Source of the DNA: an uncultured Bacteroidales bacterium
Lineage (GTDB): Bacteria > Bacteroidota > Bacteroidia > Bacteroidales > Paludibacteraceae
DNA: 64,000 nucleotides
Assembly (NCBI GenBank): GCA_944321895.1
Contig: CALUNA010000009.1
Location: 46,263 to 110,262, forward strand
Reading direction: 5' to 3'
This document shows positions 1 through 9,001 of the stretch, one piece after another (within the stretch, counting starts at the first letter, position 1; every line of letters starts with the position of its first letter). Position numbers and translations under genes: made by a program. The notes below the pieces were generated by a model. It did not search any database, was not told the DNA's origin, and was given only the letters and a program-made list of their open reading frames with translations.

Positions 1-248
1 GTAACGGGATGGCTACGTGACAAGCGCACCTCCTGCCCGAGCACAAAGTCCATTTGCTGCCAGCGTGTGTTGTCAGCCCTGCGGTATGCAATGTTGGTTT
101 CCGTCCTGGCAATGCGCATGGCGTTCTTTGCCGATGAACGGTAAACGCCCTGTCCTGGATGGTAAGCCTCTGCCGCCTTTGACAGCTTCAGGTTTCCTTT
201 CTCGTCACGTATCCGGCGGAACAGCTTGTCTGGGTTGTTCAAGTATTT
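1..248 (-). CDS. Phage head morphogenesis protein fragment (both ends missing)
   Basis: An open frame of about 82 codons runs leftward off the window edge. Its translation includes LFRRIRDEKGNLKLSKAAEA, then AYHPGQGVYRSSAKNAMRIA and RTETNIAYRRADNTRWQQMD. This is the pattern I know from Mu-F/SPP1-gp7-like minor head proteins of Bacteroidetes prophages. Such proteins join the portal to the capsid during head assembly. There is no start codon: going upstream, the frame meets a TGA inside the first CRISPR repeat. The gene is therefore truncated at its 5' side exactly where the array begins. What lies to the left of the window decides whether a prophage continues there or only a remnant. Family assignment is fairly sure; activity is unlikely. 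Confidence 0.7.
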
Positions 249-249
249 G

Positions 250-1886
250 GTTATGAATTGCTTTCAAATTTTGTATCTTTGACATCAGAAACAACCTGGT
301 AATGTTCATTCTTATGTGACCCATGGTTGTGAATTGCTTTCAAATTTTGTATCTTTGACATCAGAAACAACGCATTATGCCCATATCTGTTACCTCATAA
401 AGTTGTGAATTGCTTTCAAATTTTGTATCTTTGACATCAGAAACAACAATGAAACAGGCTACCATTGGGCAATATGGGTTGTGAATTGCTTTCAAATTTT
501 GTATCTTTGACATCAGAAACAACTGTGAGAAGTTCAAGGAACATGGGCTTCGGTTGTGAATTGCTTTCAAATTTTGTATCTTTGACATCAGAAACAACAA
601 ACGAGCCGCCGACGTCCGAAAGGAAAACGTTGTGAATTGCTTTCAAATTTTGTATCTTTGACATCAGAAACAACTTCGCTCCTTTCGTTCGTCGCTCTGT
701 ATCGGTTGTGAATTGCTTTCAAATTTTGTATCTTTGACATCAGAAACAACTTGTAAGGAATAAAGGTTGCACAACGTAGCGTTGTGAATTGCTTTCAAAT
801 TTTGTATCTTTGACATCAGAAACAACGCTGTCATTTATCATGATTTTGCTGGTTTTGTTGTGAATTGCTTTCAAATTTTGTATCTTTGACATCAGAAACA
901 ACTTTAACCGAAATCGATACGTTGGACGACCTGTTGTGAATTGCTTTCAAATTTTGTATCTTTGACATCAGAAACAACACTTGGCCGTTTGATAATTGCC
1001 TAAGTTGTGTTGTGAATTGCTTTCAAATTTTGTATCTTTGACATCAGAAACAACGCAGTCAAGATCGGGTTTTTCCCTGAAATGTTGTGAATTGCTTTCA
1101 AATTTTGTATCTTTGACATCAGAAACAACTATTGTCGCCATCGTAGCTTGTACCGGGCAGTTGTGAATTGCTTTCAAATTTTGTATCTTTGACATCAGAA
1201 ACAACTCATCAACCTGCCGCTTTCGCGACTTGATGGTTGTGAATTGCTTTCAAATTTTGTATCTTTGACATCAGAAACAACCCCACGGCGCCACAGCTGC
1301 CTGCGGGCGGGTTGTGAATTGCTTTCAAATTTTGTATCTTTGACATCAGAAACAACTTCCCGGCTCCCTTTCGCTCGCCGGTTCGGTTGTGAATTGCTTT
1401 CAAATTTTGTATCTTTGACATCAGAAACAACTGTCGTTGCAAACACCTCAGCTTCTTCGAGGTTGTGAATTGCTTTCAAATTTTGTATCTTTGACATCAG
1501 AAACAACATTACTTTTTTCGGGCCGCTGAACCGACCCGTTGTGAATTGCTTTCAAATTTTGTATCTTTGACATCAGAAACAACCGTCTGACAGATGTTTG
1601 ATGATAAGGCTTTGTTGTGAATTGCTTTCAAATTTTGTATCTTTGACATCAGAAACAACGGCTGCCGGAACGGGCACAAGCACCGTGTCGTTGTGAATTG
1701 CTTTCAAATTTTGTATCTTTGACATCAGAAACAACACACTTTCGACATAGATTTGAATGCGCTTGTTGTGAATTGCTTTCAAATTTTGTATCTTTGACAT
1801 CAGAAACAACTGAATGCTCTTGTACATACAAAGCCGACAGGTTGTGAATTGCTTTCAAATTTTGTATCTTTGACATCAGAAACAAC
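250..1886 (+). CRISPR. Type II-C CRISPR array, 22 repeats of 46 bp, 21 spacers of 29-30 bp
   Basis: Repeats start at 250, 326, 402, 478, 553, 629, 705, 781, 857, 933, 1009, 1084, 1160, 1236, 1311, 1386, 1462, 1538, 1614, 1690, 1765 and 1841. Each begins GTTGTGAATTGCTTTC and ends GACATCAGAAACAAC. All read identically except the first, which has G to A at base 4. Spacers are 29 or 30 bp and all look different. The repeat's GTTGTG start, and its pairing with the tracrRNA at 7551, place crRNA transcription on the + strand, opposite to the cas genes. Each repeat also carries TTG (bases 2-4), 20 bp, then TATCTTTG (bases 25-32), a full Bacteroidetes promoter pattern. The array sits 107 bp beyond the cas2 stop. 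Confidence 0.98.
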
Positions 1887-1940
1887 ATGATTTTTGCAAA
1901 TATCACAAAATCAGCAAATTAGACCATGTTTCTGAAAAAT

Positions 1941-1970
1941 AAAAAATCCCACATTTAGTGGGATTTTTTA
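1941..1970 (+). terminator. Terminator at the cas-proximal end of the array
   Basis: A perfect 9-bp stem (AAATCCCAC 1944-1952 with GTGGGATTT 1958-1966) is followed by a T-run on the + strand. It also has an A-run upstream, so it could stop cas2 transcription from the other side. The stem and tail resemble the tracrRNA terminator at 7605-7633. The surrounding 1887-1993 spacer is AT-rich and holds no gene. Confidence 0.8.
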
Positions 1971-1977
1971 TTGGTTC

Positions 1978-1989
1978 ACATCAGAAACA
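1978..1989 (+). repeat. Partial CRISPR-repeat remnant next to cas2
   Basis: ACATCAGAAACA repeats the last part of the CRISPR repeat in the same orientation. It is 92 bp beyond the last full repeat and 4 bp from the cas2 stop. It may be a decayed repeat or part of the sequence recognised at the array end. A 12-base match could also be chance. Confidence 0.4.
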
Positions 1990-1993
1990 CTTA

Positions 1994-2326
1994 TCAAAAC
2001 AATTCCAATTGCTGAACTGGTGGCGTCAATTTTTCGGGTTTCCGGCTGCAAAACAATTCCATATCTCCAAATTGTTTGTCCGTAATCCGCAAAATACCGA
2101 CTTGTCCCAAAGGTGGCAAAATATTTTTGACTCGTTTAATATGTACATCCGCATTTTCCTGGCTGGGACAGTGGCGCATATAGATTGAAAATTGAAACAT
2201 AATAAAACCGTCGGCTACCAGTTGTTTCCGAAACTCACTGTATGCCTTTCTGTCTTTCTTACTTTCAGTCGGCAAATCGAAAAACACCATTATCCACATA
2301 ATCCTGTATTCGCTCAGCCGTTGCAT
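1994..2326 (-). CDS. cas2: CRISPR-associated endonuclease Cas2 (type II)
   Basis: The 110-residue protein has the Cas2 ferredoxin-like start, [18 protein letters not shown], with the conserved Asp at the end of the first strand, followed by [20 protein letters not shown]. Length and sequence fit the type II Cas2 family. With Cas1 it forms the integrase that adds new spacers; Cas2 is the central dimer. It is the last gene of the cas9-cas1-cas2 operon and starts 2 bases after the cas1 stop, so translation is probably coupled. The ATG at 2326 gives a short lead of about ten residues before the first strand; an internal Met at the start of MWIMVFF is an alternative. Confidence 0.96.
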   Translation of the reverse strand: MQRLSEYRIMWIMVFFDLPTESKKDRKAYSEFRKQLVADGFIMFQFSIYMRHCPSQENADVHIKRVKNILPPLGQVGILRITDKQFGDMELFCSRKPEKLTPPVQQLELF

Positions 2327-2328
2327 AT

Positions 2329-3225
2329 CTATTCCATTTCCGGGTAAATGATTTTACGTGCTTCACCGGCATAGCATTTTTGCAACGATGCCGTAGTTGT
2401 TGTCATGCCCACCATTAGCGGGCTACGTTTACCGTTTATTTCGACATCCAAAACTGGTATTTGCAACAACCTCACTTTGGCCTTTTTGTCCAATTCCTCA
2501 TCGCAAATTCCTTCCTCATGCAATTGCATCACCAATCGGTCAACATAAGGTCTGTATGGTTCCATAATATCGTCCGCCAAACAATAAGCATTGTATTTAT
2601 TACGGTGAAAAATGCCAAGGGTTGGCAACAGGCCACTGCCCACCAATGCCCGGGCTGCAATTCCACGCAAAAGCGCATAACCATAATTCAGCGCCGCATT
2701 GGGAAATTCGCCCTCCCGCTCACGTGTAAAATCAGGCAAAGCAGGAAAAGCATTTTTCCAATAATAGGCGGCTGCCCGCCCTTCCAAATTTTCCGCATCA
2801 CCGCTTTTTACGTTCTTAGCCCAAACACGCATGTTTTTGGCAATCACACCCCGTTTTTCCAATAAGCACGCCTGATTATTTATTTTAGCCATTACTGTTT
2901 GCTGCCACAATTGCTTTTTCAATGGCAAACTTGCATTTATCTGTTCACGTATCCGTTCCGTTTGTGTTGTATTGCCACACAATGGGAGCAATAGGCCAAC
3001 AGGCAGGTGTTTCTTGTTACAGGTTATCAAGGCTGCATTCACTTCCAGTAGAGCTTCTGTTACACTATGTGTCAGCGTAATTTGGGGATGGTCCAGTACA
3101 ACCACTCCTATATCTTCTATAGAAATGGTTGTTTCTGTACTTTCTTCGGGTTTGCGTATACATAGTTGACAATTGCGTACCGACAAATAAGCAGGATTGC
3201 CAAAATAGAGTGTGCGTTTAATCAT
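2329..3225 (-). CDS. cas1: CRISPR-associated endonuclease Cas1 (type II)
   Basis: The 298-residue protein is the usual size for type II Cas1. The N-terminal beta-domain includes [19 protein letters not shown]. The C-terminal helical catalytic domain has the expected metal ligands in order: Glu in [15 protein letters not shown], His in [17 protein letters not shown], and the acidic pair in that same segment. It is the catalytic part of the Cas1-Cas2 spacer integrase. Its ATG shares one base with the cas9 stop (TAATG), indicating a single translationally coupled operon. No csn2 or cas4 follows, which makes this subtype II-C. Confidence 0.97.
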   Translation of the reverse strand: MIKRTLYFGNPAYLSVRNCQLCIRKPEESTETTISIEDIGVVVLDHPQITLTHSVTEALLEVNAALITCNKKHLPVGLLLPLCGNTTQTERIREQINASLPLKKQLWQQTVMAKINNQACLLEKRGVIAKNMRVWAKNVKSGDAENLEGRAAAYYWKNAFPALPDFTREREGEFPNAALNYGYALLRGIAARALVGSGLLPTLGIFHRNKYNAYCLADDIMEPYRPYVDRLVMQLHEEGICDEELDKKAKVRLLQIPVLDVEINGKRSPLMVGMTTTTASLQKCYAGEARKIIYPEME

Positions 3226-6200
3226 TATATAAATACAATGTGGTCATTTTCTATTTTAAAGTCTTTATTTTCTATTAAGAAATAGAACTTTTTCAGTGAT
3301 AACAATAATTTTGGCTGCTCTTTCTCTATATCAAAATTAGCAAATCCATTGATACCTTTTTTCCCATATTCATTCTCTGGATAATCTTCTTGTAATGCCC
3401 GATCATTCCTTGCTTCTATATGACTTTTGAATTGTAATCGTCCATCTGTCGGGTTGTATATTCGAGTCATTACATATAATCGCTTCATTAAATTAGAATG
3501 GTCAAGCTGGCTAATAATCTGTTTGTATTCATTTATGTGCAGAATTTGCGTAGAATCAAATTCTTCTGGACGAAACATTATAACTCTTGTACCTGCTTGC
3601 AGCATGGCGTACAGAGGAACTTCAGTCGTTTTTTTACCTTTACCAATCATTTTGTAAGGTTGGAACAATAAATCAGCACGTTTTTCTTTTGCTTTCCGCT
3701 GAGCCAGATCCATCAAACTGATGTAGTCATACCCTCTTTCTGGACTAATTCCGTCCCAATAGATTGCATAGTATAAGTTTTCACCATTAGTAGCATGGTA
3801 ATATTGCTTATGCTCTTTCATTGAAAGATAGGTATGACGTTTGATATCAATAGGCTTACTGCCTGTATTGAAACATCTGATATGTCTTATTTTATTTATT
3901 TTCTCACCTTTGCTGTTGAGCATATAGATTCCCTGTTCGTACGCATCTTTAAATGATGTTCCTGGTTCAAATTGAGACTTCATCATTCTGATTAAGTCTT
4001 TGTTGACAATAACTTTCTCTATTTCCTCCCATTTTTTAAAACCGCCGTCATTGTCATTCTGTTTGAATTTAAGTGGTTTTCTTACTACATATTCAATATT
4101 GCCTATACATGGCTCTCCCTGCTCATTTCTTATCAATTTGTTGTTGTCGTCAAATTGATAGTGTCGTATAGCACCGTAATATGTTTCATCATGTAGTTGC
4201 CCTCTGATGCAATCGCCTTGTTGCCATCTGATTTTACCGTTAAATAAAACTACTTTGCCTCTTCTTCTTATTTTTCGTTTAGCAGGCGTCAATGCTTGGT
4301 CTTTTATGATATGGTTTACCAATACATTTTGTTCTATAAAGGCAGGAAGAGCTGAGATGTTATGCAGATTGCATCTTTTGATAGCTTTGTCCAGTTCCTT
4401 TTGTTTCCATTGCGTATCTTTTTGCAATCGTTTGTCTTCCTGTATCTCATAAAACAATTGCAGCATTTTGTCCCTTATGTTTGATTTAGGAATTAATGTC
4501 AATATGCTTGCGTCAATAGCGTGGTGTGAGTGTTTGCTGCGGTCTTTCTTTTCATCTACACTTTGTACTCCTAACATCTTCCTGAAATCAGCGGTTACGC
4601 TGCCTTTTTGTACTTCCACATGGTCAAAAACTGTTTTAAGATAGTGGTATGCATATTTGGAAATGATACTGGTATCTACCAACTGGTTGTTTCTGAAACC
4701 CGTGGTGGCATCTTTCATTTTAAAACGTTCCACTTTGTTGTGCCAATAGTTAAATTCCATTTCCCATAAACGACGTTGCCGGATGTAATAGTTTTTTTTA
4801 TCAATATCGCTTGTGGATTTTGCAGCTCCTTTCCAATATTCTATTTGGTTCCTGATATTCTCTACCTTGTCTATCCAAGGTTGAATACGTCGTAATATCT
4901 CATTGTAATTATCCAATTGGGATGGCAGACGATTTTGCTTTACAAAGCGGTTAAAGTGAGTTTCGCAGACGGTCAGATTAGCTTGTGAATTGTCAAATGA
5001 CAAACTGCGTGGGATAGTATGCTCAACTTCAAACTGATTGTCATCAAACAAGGCACTGAGGCTTATTATTTTACCAGTATATACGCAACGGCATCCCTGT
5101 TCTAACCACAATTGGTATTTGGTTATATCTTTCACATATTTCTCACCTTTCTCTCTTTTCTGTTTTGGAGGTTGGTAGGTTGCTCCGTCTTCCAAAATTT
5201 CATGTTGTTCAAAGAAATAGCGTACTTTTTCAATATCTTTTTCCGAGATATTCCTTTCGCTGAAAACCTCATTCAATATCTTTTTAATAGCTTCGTTTTC
5301 TTTTTCTCTTTCCTTATTGTATGTTTCCAATGCCCAACGTGTGTTGGCGTCGTTCAGTTGGCGTGCCGTTTCTATAACAACACGGGTTTCATTATTGATG
5401 ATACCTTTTTTGAGTAAATTGTTCACCTGTTTGCGTAAACAATGCAGCACACGCATTGCCATTGGGTTTTTAAGTGCACCTTTTACAGGGCTTCCCAATT
5501 TGCCTGTTTTTGAATGTGCATAAAAGTCAATGGCTGAAGGATGATACAGTTTTTCTAATGATTTGCTGTCCAAATCATTAAACTGTTCAAGTAAGTATGC
5601 TTTCATGGCATCTTGCATCTTGGGAATCTTATAATAGTCCCTTTGGGTGCTTTGATAGAAAGCTTGATATTTTTCAGTTACATCTTGTATGATGGTGTTT
5701 CTGTATTCAGCATCCAATTCCTCCCAAGATTTCTTTCCTATGGAATTAACACAAGCCTCAACAATATCTTTATGGTCGCTCTCATCCAATTGATAATTGT
5801 AGTCATGTACACCCCAACGTTCATCCATTTCCAAAGACTTGTAATTGGCTATAAGGGAATTGGTAATGTTAAATATGAGTTTCTGTTGGGAAATATCATG
5901 CTGTAATTGGTCTAGTTGTCCTATCAATTCGTCTTTGATATGTAGCCAACGTTCTTTACCGATAATTTCCGGAATCTTGGCCAATAGGACGGCATGACTA
6001 TAAATGTATCCTTGACGTAAGAATGGAAGTATGTTGTTGATTGCCTTTTTGCTCAAGGAGGCATAGCCTTGTTGCATGGCTTCATATATTCGTATGAGTT
6101 CTTGACTGTGCTCTTTGTCCAAGCCTAATTTTTCAATAGCGAAATTGTATAAAAACTCTTCGTCATCACACGCAAAACATACATGCCATATGTCTTCCAA

Positions 6201-7499
6201 AGTATAGCTAACTCTATGTGTAATCCCATTTTTGATGTTGCGTTTTTCCGCTTCTGTGTGAATGCAGATTTCTTTCCAGTTTTCGCCAAATAGTTTTCTG
6301 AAACGAGCACTGATAGAGCAAGCTGATACACTGGTATTGTCTTTATAATTAATGCATTTCTCTTTATATGATAATGGATAACCAATGTTTTTTTCAAGCC
6401 ATTCTCTTATTTCGATAAATTTAAAAACAGCTTTGGTGCGCATGAATTTTGACCTATATAGTACCTGTCGTTGTTCTTCATTCAACGTCTGCCATATATC
6501 TTTATCAGATTTCCTATATTTAATGTTATTGATGAATGTCAATGCCCTAAATTCCTCAAAATCAGGATGACATATAGGACAACGTGGCTTTTTGGGTTCT
6601 AAAGTACATTTTCCAACCAAACCTTTTTGCGAACGTAAAGGGCGTTTATAGAAAATAGTACCTTCATCTTTTTTTGTACTCAATATACAGCGGCAAAAAT
6701 CAGGATTTGATTGGTCTAAGCCTTGATACTTGAAAATAGCGTTGATTTCATCTCTATATTGGGAACGTACTGCCTGATATTCGCTACCACGTATGCGTAT
6801 GCCTTCTTTTTCCATAAGGGCAAATGCACAACCAATGGTGGGGCTGTTATGGGCTACCATGTATTCGGTTAATGCTTTGGATCTTTTTTCTTCTGATTCT
6901 TTAAAAGAGATACTTTCTTCTTCGCTCTCAACATTATATTTGATTTCTTTCTTTTCCTGTTCTACCTTTGTTTCTCCTTTGCTGCTTTTGAAACCACGTC
7001 TTTGGGCAATATGATACAACGCTCTGCCTAATTTGAAACGGTCGGTCTCATTTTCAAAATTGTATTTTATTTCCATCAACTCTTTGCGCAACTGATAGGG
7101 AGTGTATTCGCTTATGCCGTCTCCATCAAAATCGCATCTTACCCATTGTTCAAATTTTTGTACATTTACCGGGTATTGGCGTTTGAGACCTTTTTTCTTG
7201 TCATAACGCCTCCATTGGTCAAGTTCATCAATTGTCAACGGACACATTTTGTGTTCTATGAGTAATGCCAGAGTTCCCCATATGCGATATTTACGTGTTT
7301 TATATAGATTGCGTGCAGAGCGTTTTTGTGTGCGTTGTGCGGCATAAGAGAATTCACCTGACTTCCCATTTCCTACGCCAGATGGAAATATTAATGCGGA
7401 AAAGAAGTCTAATTGTTCTGTGATGTTTGGTGATTGTTCATAGTTTCTTACGCAAATTCCGATAGAATTTGTCCCTAAATCAAATCCAGCCGTTTTCAT
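3225..7499 (-). CDS. cas9: RNA-guided endonuclease Cas9, subtype II-C
   Basis: The 1424-residue protein is typical in size for Bacteroidetes II-C Cas9. RuvC-I is at the N-terminus (FDLGTNSIGI, Asp7), RuvC-II near residue 710 (VVIETARQLND), the HNH domain near 826 (FEVEHTIPRSLSFDNSQANL), and RuvC-III near 993 (HSHHAIDASILTLI). All catalytic residues I can see are present, so both nickase sites should work. A Cys pair, CPICHP, near residue 310 with an upstream Cys and another CxxxC-like pair before the HNH suggest zinc sites. It pairs with the crRNA from the array and the tracrRNA starting 52 bp upstream on the other strand. The gene is visibly more AT-rich than the housekeeping core, consistent with horizontal origin. 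Confidence 0.98.
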   Translation of the reverse strand: MKTAGFDLGTNSIGICVRNYEQSPNITEQLDFFSALIFPSGVGNGKSGEFSYAAQRTQKRSARNLYKTRKYRIWGTLALLIEHKMCPLTIDELDQWRRYDKKKGLKRQYPVNVQKFEQWVRCDFDGDGISEYTPYQLRKELMEIKYNFENETDRFKLGRALYHIAQRRGFKSSKGETKVEQEKKEIKYNVESEEESISFKESEEKRSKALTEYMVAHNSPTIGCAFALMEKEGIRIRGSEYQAVRSQYRDEINAIFKYQGLDQSNPDFCRCILSTKKDEGTIFYKRPLRSQKGLVGKCTLEPKKPRCPICHPDFEEFRALTFINNIKYRKSDKDIWQTLNEEQRQVLYRSKFMRTKAVFKFIEIREWLEKNIGYPLSYKEKCINYKDNTSVSACSISARFRKLFGENWKEICIHTEAEKRNIKNGITHRVSYTLEDIWHVCFACDDEEFLYNFAIEKLGLDKEHSQELIRIYEAMQQGYASLSKKAINNILPFLRQGYIYSHAVLLAKIPEIIGKERWLHIKDELIGQLDQLQHDISQQKLIFNITNSLIANYKSLEMDERWGVHDYNYQLDESDHKDIVEACVNSIGKKSWEELDAEYRNTIIQDVTEKYQAFYQSTQRDYYKIPKMQDAMKAYLLEQFNDLDSKSLEKLYHPSAIDFYAHSKTGKLGSPVKGALKNPMAMRVLHCLRKQVNNLLKKGIINNETRVVIETARQLNDANTRWALETYNKEREKENEAIKKILNEVFSERNISEKDIEKVRYFFEQHEILEDGATYQPPKQKREKGEKYVKDITKYQLWLEQGCRCVYTGKIISLSALFDDNQFEVEHTIPRSLSFDNSQANLTVCETHFNRFVKQNRLPSQLDNYNEILRRIQPWIDKVENIRNQIEYWKGAAKSTSDIDKKNYYIRQRRLWEMEFNYWHNKVERFKMKDATTGFRNNQLVDTSIISKYAYHYLKTVFDHVEVQKGSVTADFRKMLGVQSVDEKKDRSKHSHHAIDASILTLIPKSNIRDKMLQLFYEIQEDKRLQKDTQWKQKELDKAIKRCNLHNISALPAFIEQNVLVNHIIKDQALTPAKRKIRRRGKVVLFNGKIRWQQGDCIRGQLHDETYYGAIRHYQFDDNNKLIRNEQGEPCIGNIEYVVRKPLKFKQNDNDGGFKKWEEIEKVIVNKDLIRMMKSQFEPGTSFKDAYEQGIYMLNSKGEKINKIRHIRCFNTGSKPIDIKRHTYLSMKEHKQYYHATNGENLYYAIYWDGISPERGYDYISLMDLAQRKAKEKRADLLFQPYKMIGKGKKTTEVPLYAMLQAGTRVIMFRPEEFDSTQILHINEYKQIISQLDHSNLMKRLYVMTRIYNPTDGRLQFKSHIEARNDRALQEDYPENEYGKKGINGFANFDIEKEQPKLLLSLKKFYFLIENKDFKIENDHIVFI

Positions 7500-7515
7500 G
7501 TTTTTGTATTAAATA

Positions 7516-7558
7516 TTTGGTTAATATATTTCTTTTGTTTATCTTTGCCGCAAAGATA
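7516..7558. promoter_or_regulatory. Divergent palindromic promoter for tracrRNA (+) and cas9 (-)
   Basis: On the + strand, TTTG (7516-7519), 20 bp, then TATCTTTG (7540-7547) match the Bacteroidetes -33/-7 promoter and point at the tracrRNA. The next bases, CCG then CAAAGATA (7551-7558), complete a perfect palindrome. The minus strand therefore also reads TATCTTTG, pointing at cas9 with a leader of about 45 nt. The minus-strand -33 element is weaker (TTGT near 7576-7579, spacing 17). Confidence 0.65.
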
Positions 7559-7633
7559 CAAGTGAAAGACTTTTCACAATAAGGCTATAAGCCGAAGAGT
7601 TCTTAATCCCGCGTACTCCGTGGGATTTTTTAT
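7551..7633 (+). ncRNA. tracrRNA
   Basis: The 5' part, 7551-7580, is an antirepeat. CAAAGATACAA pairs perfectly with repeat bases 22-32, GAAAG pairs with CTTTC at 12-16, and TTCACAAT pairs with GTTGTGAA at 1-8 (one G-U pair), with small internal loops between. Next come a nexus-like hairpin (GGC TATAA GCC, 7583-7593) and a terminator hairpin (AATCCC 7605-7610 with GGGATT 7622-7627) followed by six or more T. A promoter lies immediately upstream. It is encoded divergently from cas9 and guides RNase III processing of crRNA and Cas9 loading. Exact ends are inferred. Confidence 0.88.
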
Positions 7634-7711
7634 TTCACAAAATTACAAACTTTTATCAAAACCACAAACTTACCATTATTTTTACAAGAAAAACATCACC
7701 AGAAAAAACAA

Positions 7712-7746
7712 ATAAGGCCATAAGCCGCCTTGGCTTATGACCTTAT
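7712..7746 (-). terminator. Terminator of tRNA-Ser
   Basis: ATAAGGCCATAAGCC (7712-7726) pairs with GGCTTATGACCTTAT (7732-7746), a 15-bp stem with one mismatch. On the minus strand it follows the tRNA-Ser 3' end and is followed by a T-rich stretch. The stem's left arm closely resembles the nexus hairpin of the tracrRNA 130 bp away. Confidence 0.7.
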
Positions 7747-7767
7747 AACAAAAACAAAACAAATGTG

Positions 7768-7855
7768 CGGAAGCGGGGGGATTCGAACCCCCGGTACGGA
7801 AATCCCGTACGTCAGTTTAGCAAACTGGTGGTTTCAGCCACTCACCCACACTTCC
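7768..7855 (-). tRNA. tRNA-Ser (GCT)
   Basis: The minus strand reads GGAAGTGTGGGTGAGTGGC at the 5' end, and its first seven bases pair with CGCTTCC near the 3' end. The anticodon loop is AGTTTGCTAAACT (anticodon GCT). A long variable arm (ACGTACGGGATTTCCGTAC) and the GGTTCGAATCC T-loop region mark it as a serine tRNA. Discriminator base G. No CCA is encoded. Confidence 0.96.
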
Positions 7856-7965
7856 TGACTTTGCGGGTGCAAAAGTACAAAACTCTTTCGATTGAGCAAA
7901 TATTTTCCGCATTTTTTCCAAAACAAATGCCTATTTTTGCCGCAAAATTCTATCATACATATCAA

Positions 7966-9000
7966 ATGGCACCCAGAACCAAAATCATCCTGTCCGTATG
8001 CGCCGTTATCATCGGCATTTGCGCCATTATCGGTTGTCAGCAGGCCTACCGGATGTTTTACCGGAACATTCACAGCATAAACGGCGAAAAAAACTATATA
8101 TACGTATATAAAAACACCACGTTTGAGCAATTGTTGTCCGAAATAAAAACGCACAACGTGATAGAATCCGAAAGCACATTCCGGTTCCATGCCCGGCTGC
8201 TGCATTTCACAACGCCCAAAGCGGGCAGATATTTAATCAACGCCCAAGAAAGTGACCTGCAACTTATCCGCAAGCTGCGCAATGGCGAACAGACGCCCAC
8301 ATCGCTCACATTCAACAATATACGTACAAAGGAACAGTTGGCAGGAAGGCTCGGCAGCCAACTGATGCTTGATTCAATCACCATCCTGCAACATCTGAAT
8401 GACAAGGATTTTCTGAAACAATACGACCTGACGCCCGAAACGGCCGTGTGCATATTTATCCCGAACACGTATGAAGTTTTCTGGAACATTTCCGTCGAAC
8501 AACTGTTCAACCGGATGCAAAAAGAATACAAACATTTTTGGAATGAAAACCGTCTTGCACTGGCTAAGCAAGCCGGACTGACTCCGGTTGAAGTCTGCAT
8601 TCTGGCATCCATTGTGGAAGAAGAGACCAACAAAAGTGCCGAGAAACCGATTATCGCAGGCCTGTACATCAACCGGTTGCGTATAGGCATGCCCCTGCAA
8701 GCCTGCCCCACCATCCGGTTTGCGCTGAATGATTTCACGCTGAACCGGGTTCTGCTGAAGCATATCCAAACGGATTCACCTTATAACACCTACAAATACA
8801 AGGGATTACCACCGGGTCCGATACGCATACCCACAGGCAGCACCATGGATGCCGTCTTGAATTACACGCATCACAACTACCTGTACATGTGTGCCAAGGA
8901 AACGTTCAACGGCGAGCACAATTTTGCGCGGACACTGACCGAACACAATCGGAACGCGGCACGCTACCAGCGGGAATTAAACAAAAGAAAAATTTACTGA
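7966..9000 (+). CDS. mltG: Endolytic transglycosylase MltG
   Basis: A 344-residue YceG-like protein that cleaves nascent peptidoglycan strands at the inner membrane to set their length. An N-terminal membrane anchor (IILSVCAVIIGICAIIG, about residues 6-22) precedes a LysM-like region and the lytic domain. The catalytic Glu lies in ILASIVEEETNKSAEKPIIA. Family motifs LQACPTIRFAL and SPYNTYKYKGLPPGPIRIPT are near the C-terminus. The usual Asp of LQSDPT is replaced by Cys-Pro-Thr, a small departure. I chose the ATG at 7966 because it begins right before the anchor; upstream in-frame codons run through the tRNA gene. A TATTTTTG promoter element lies at 7932-7939. Confidence 0.93.
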   Translation: MAPRTKIILSVCAVIIGICAIIGCQQAYRMFYRNIHSINGEKNYIYVYKNTTFEQLLSEIKTHNVIESESTFRFHARLLHFTTPKAGRYLINAQESDLQLIRKLRNGEQTPTSLTFNNIRTKEQLAGRLGSQLMLDSITILQHLNDKDFLKQYDLTPETAVCIFIPNTYEVFWNISVEQLFNRMQKEYKHFWNENRLALAKQAGLTPVEVCILASIVEEETNKSAEKPIIAGLYINRLRIGMPLQACPTIRFALNDFTLNRVLLKHIQTDSPYNTYKYKGLPPGPIRIPTGSTMDAVLNYTHHNYLYMCAKETFNGEHNFARTLTEHNRNAARYQRELNKRKIY

Positions 9001-9001
9001 C

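Noticed and set aside
361..1906. Open frames running through the CRISPR array on both strands, with repeated peptides from the repeat
   Set aside because: They only translate the 46-bp repeats and spacers; the CRISPR structure explains them fully.
3225..7499. Possibility that Cas9 is inactivated
   Set aside because: RuvC Asp, Glu and His-Asp and the HNH His are all visible and the frame is whole.
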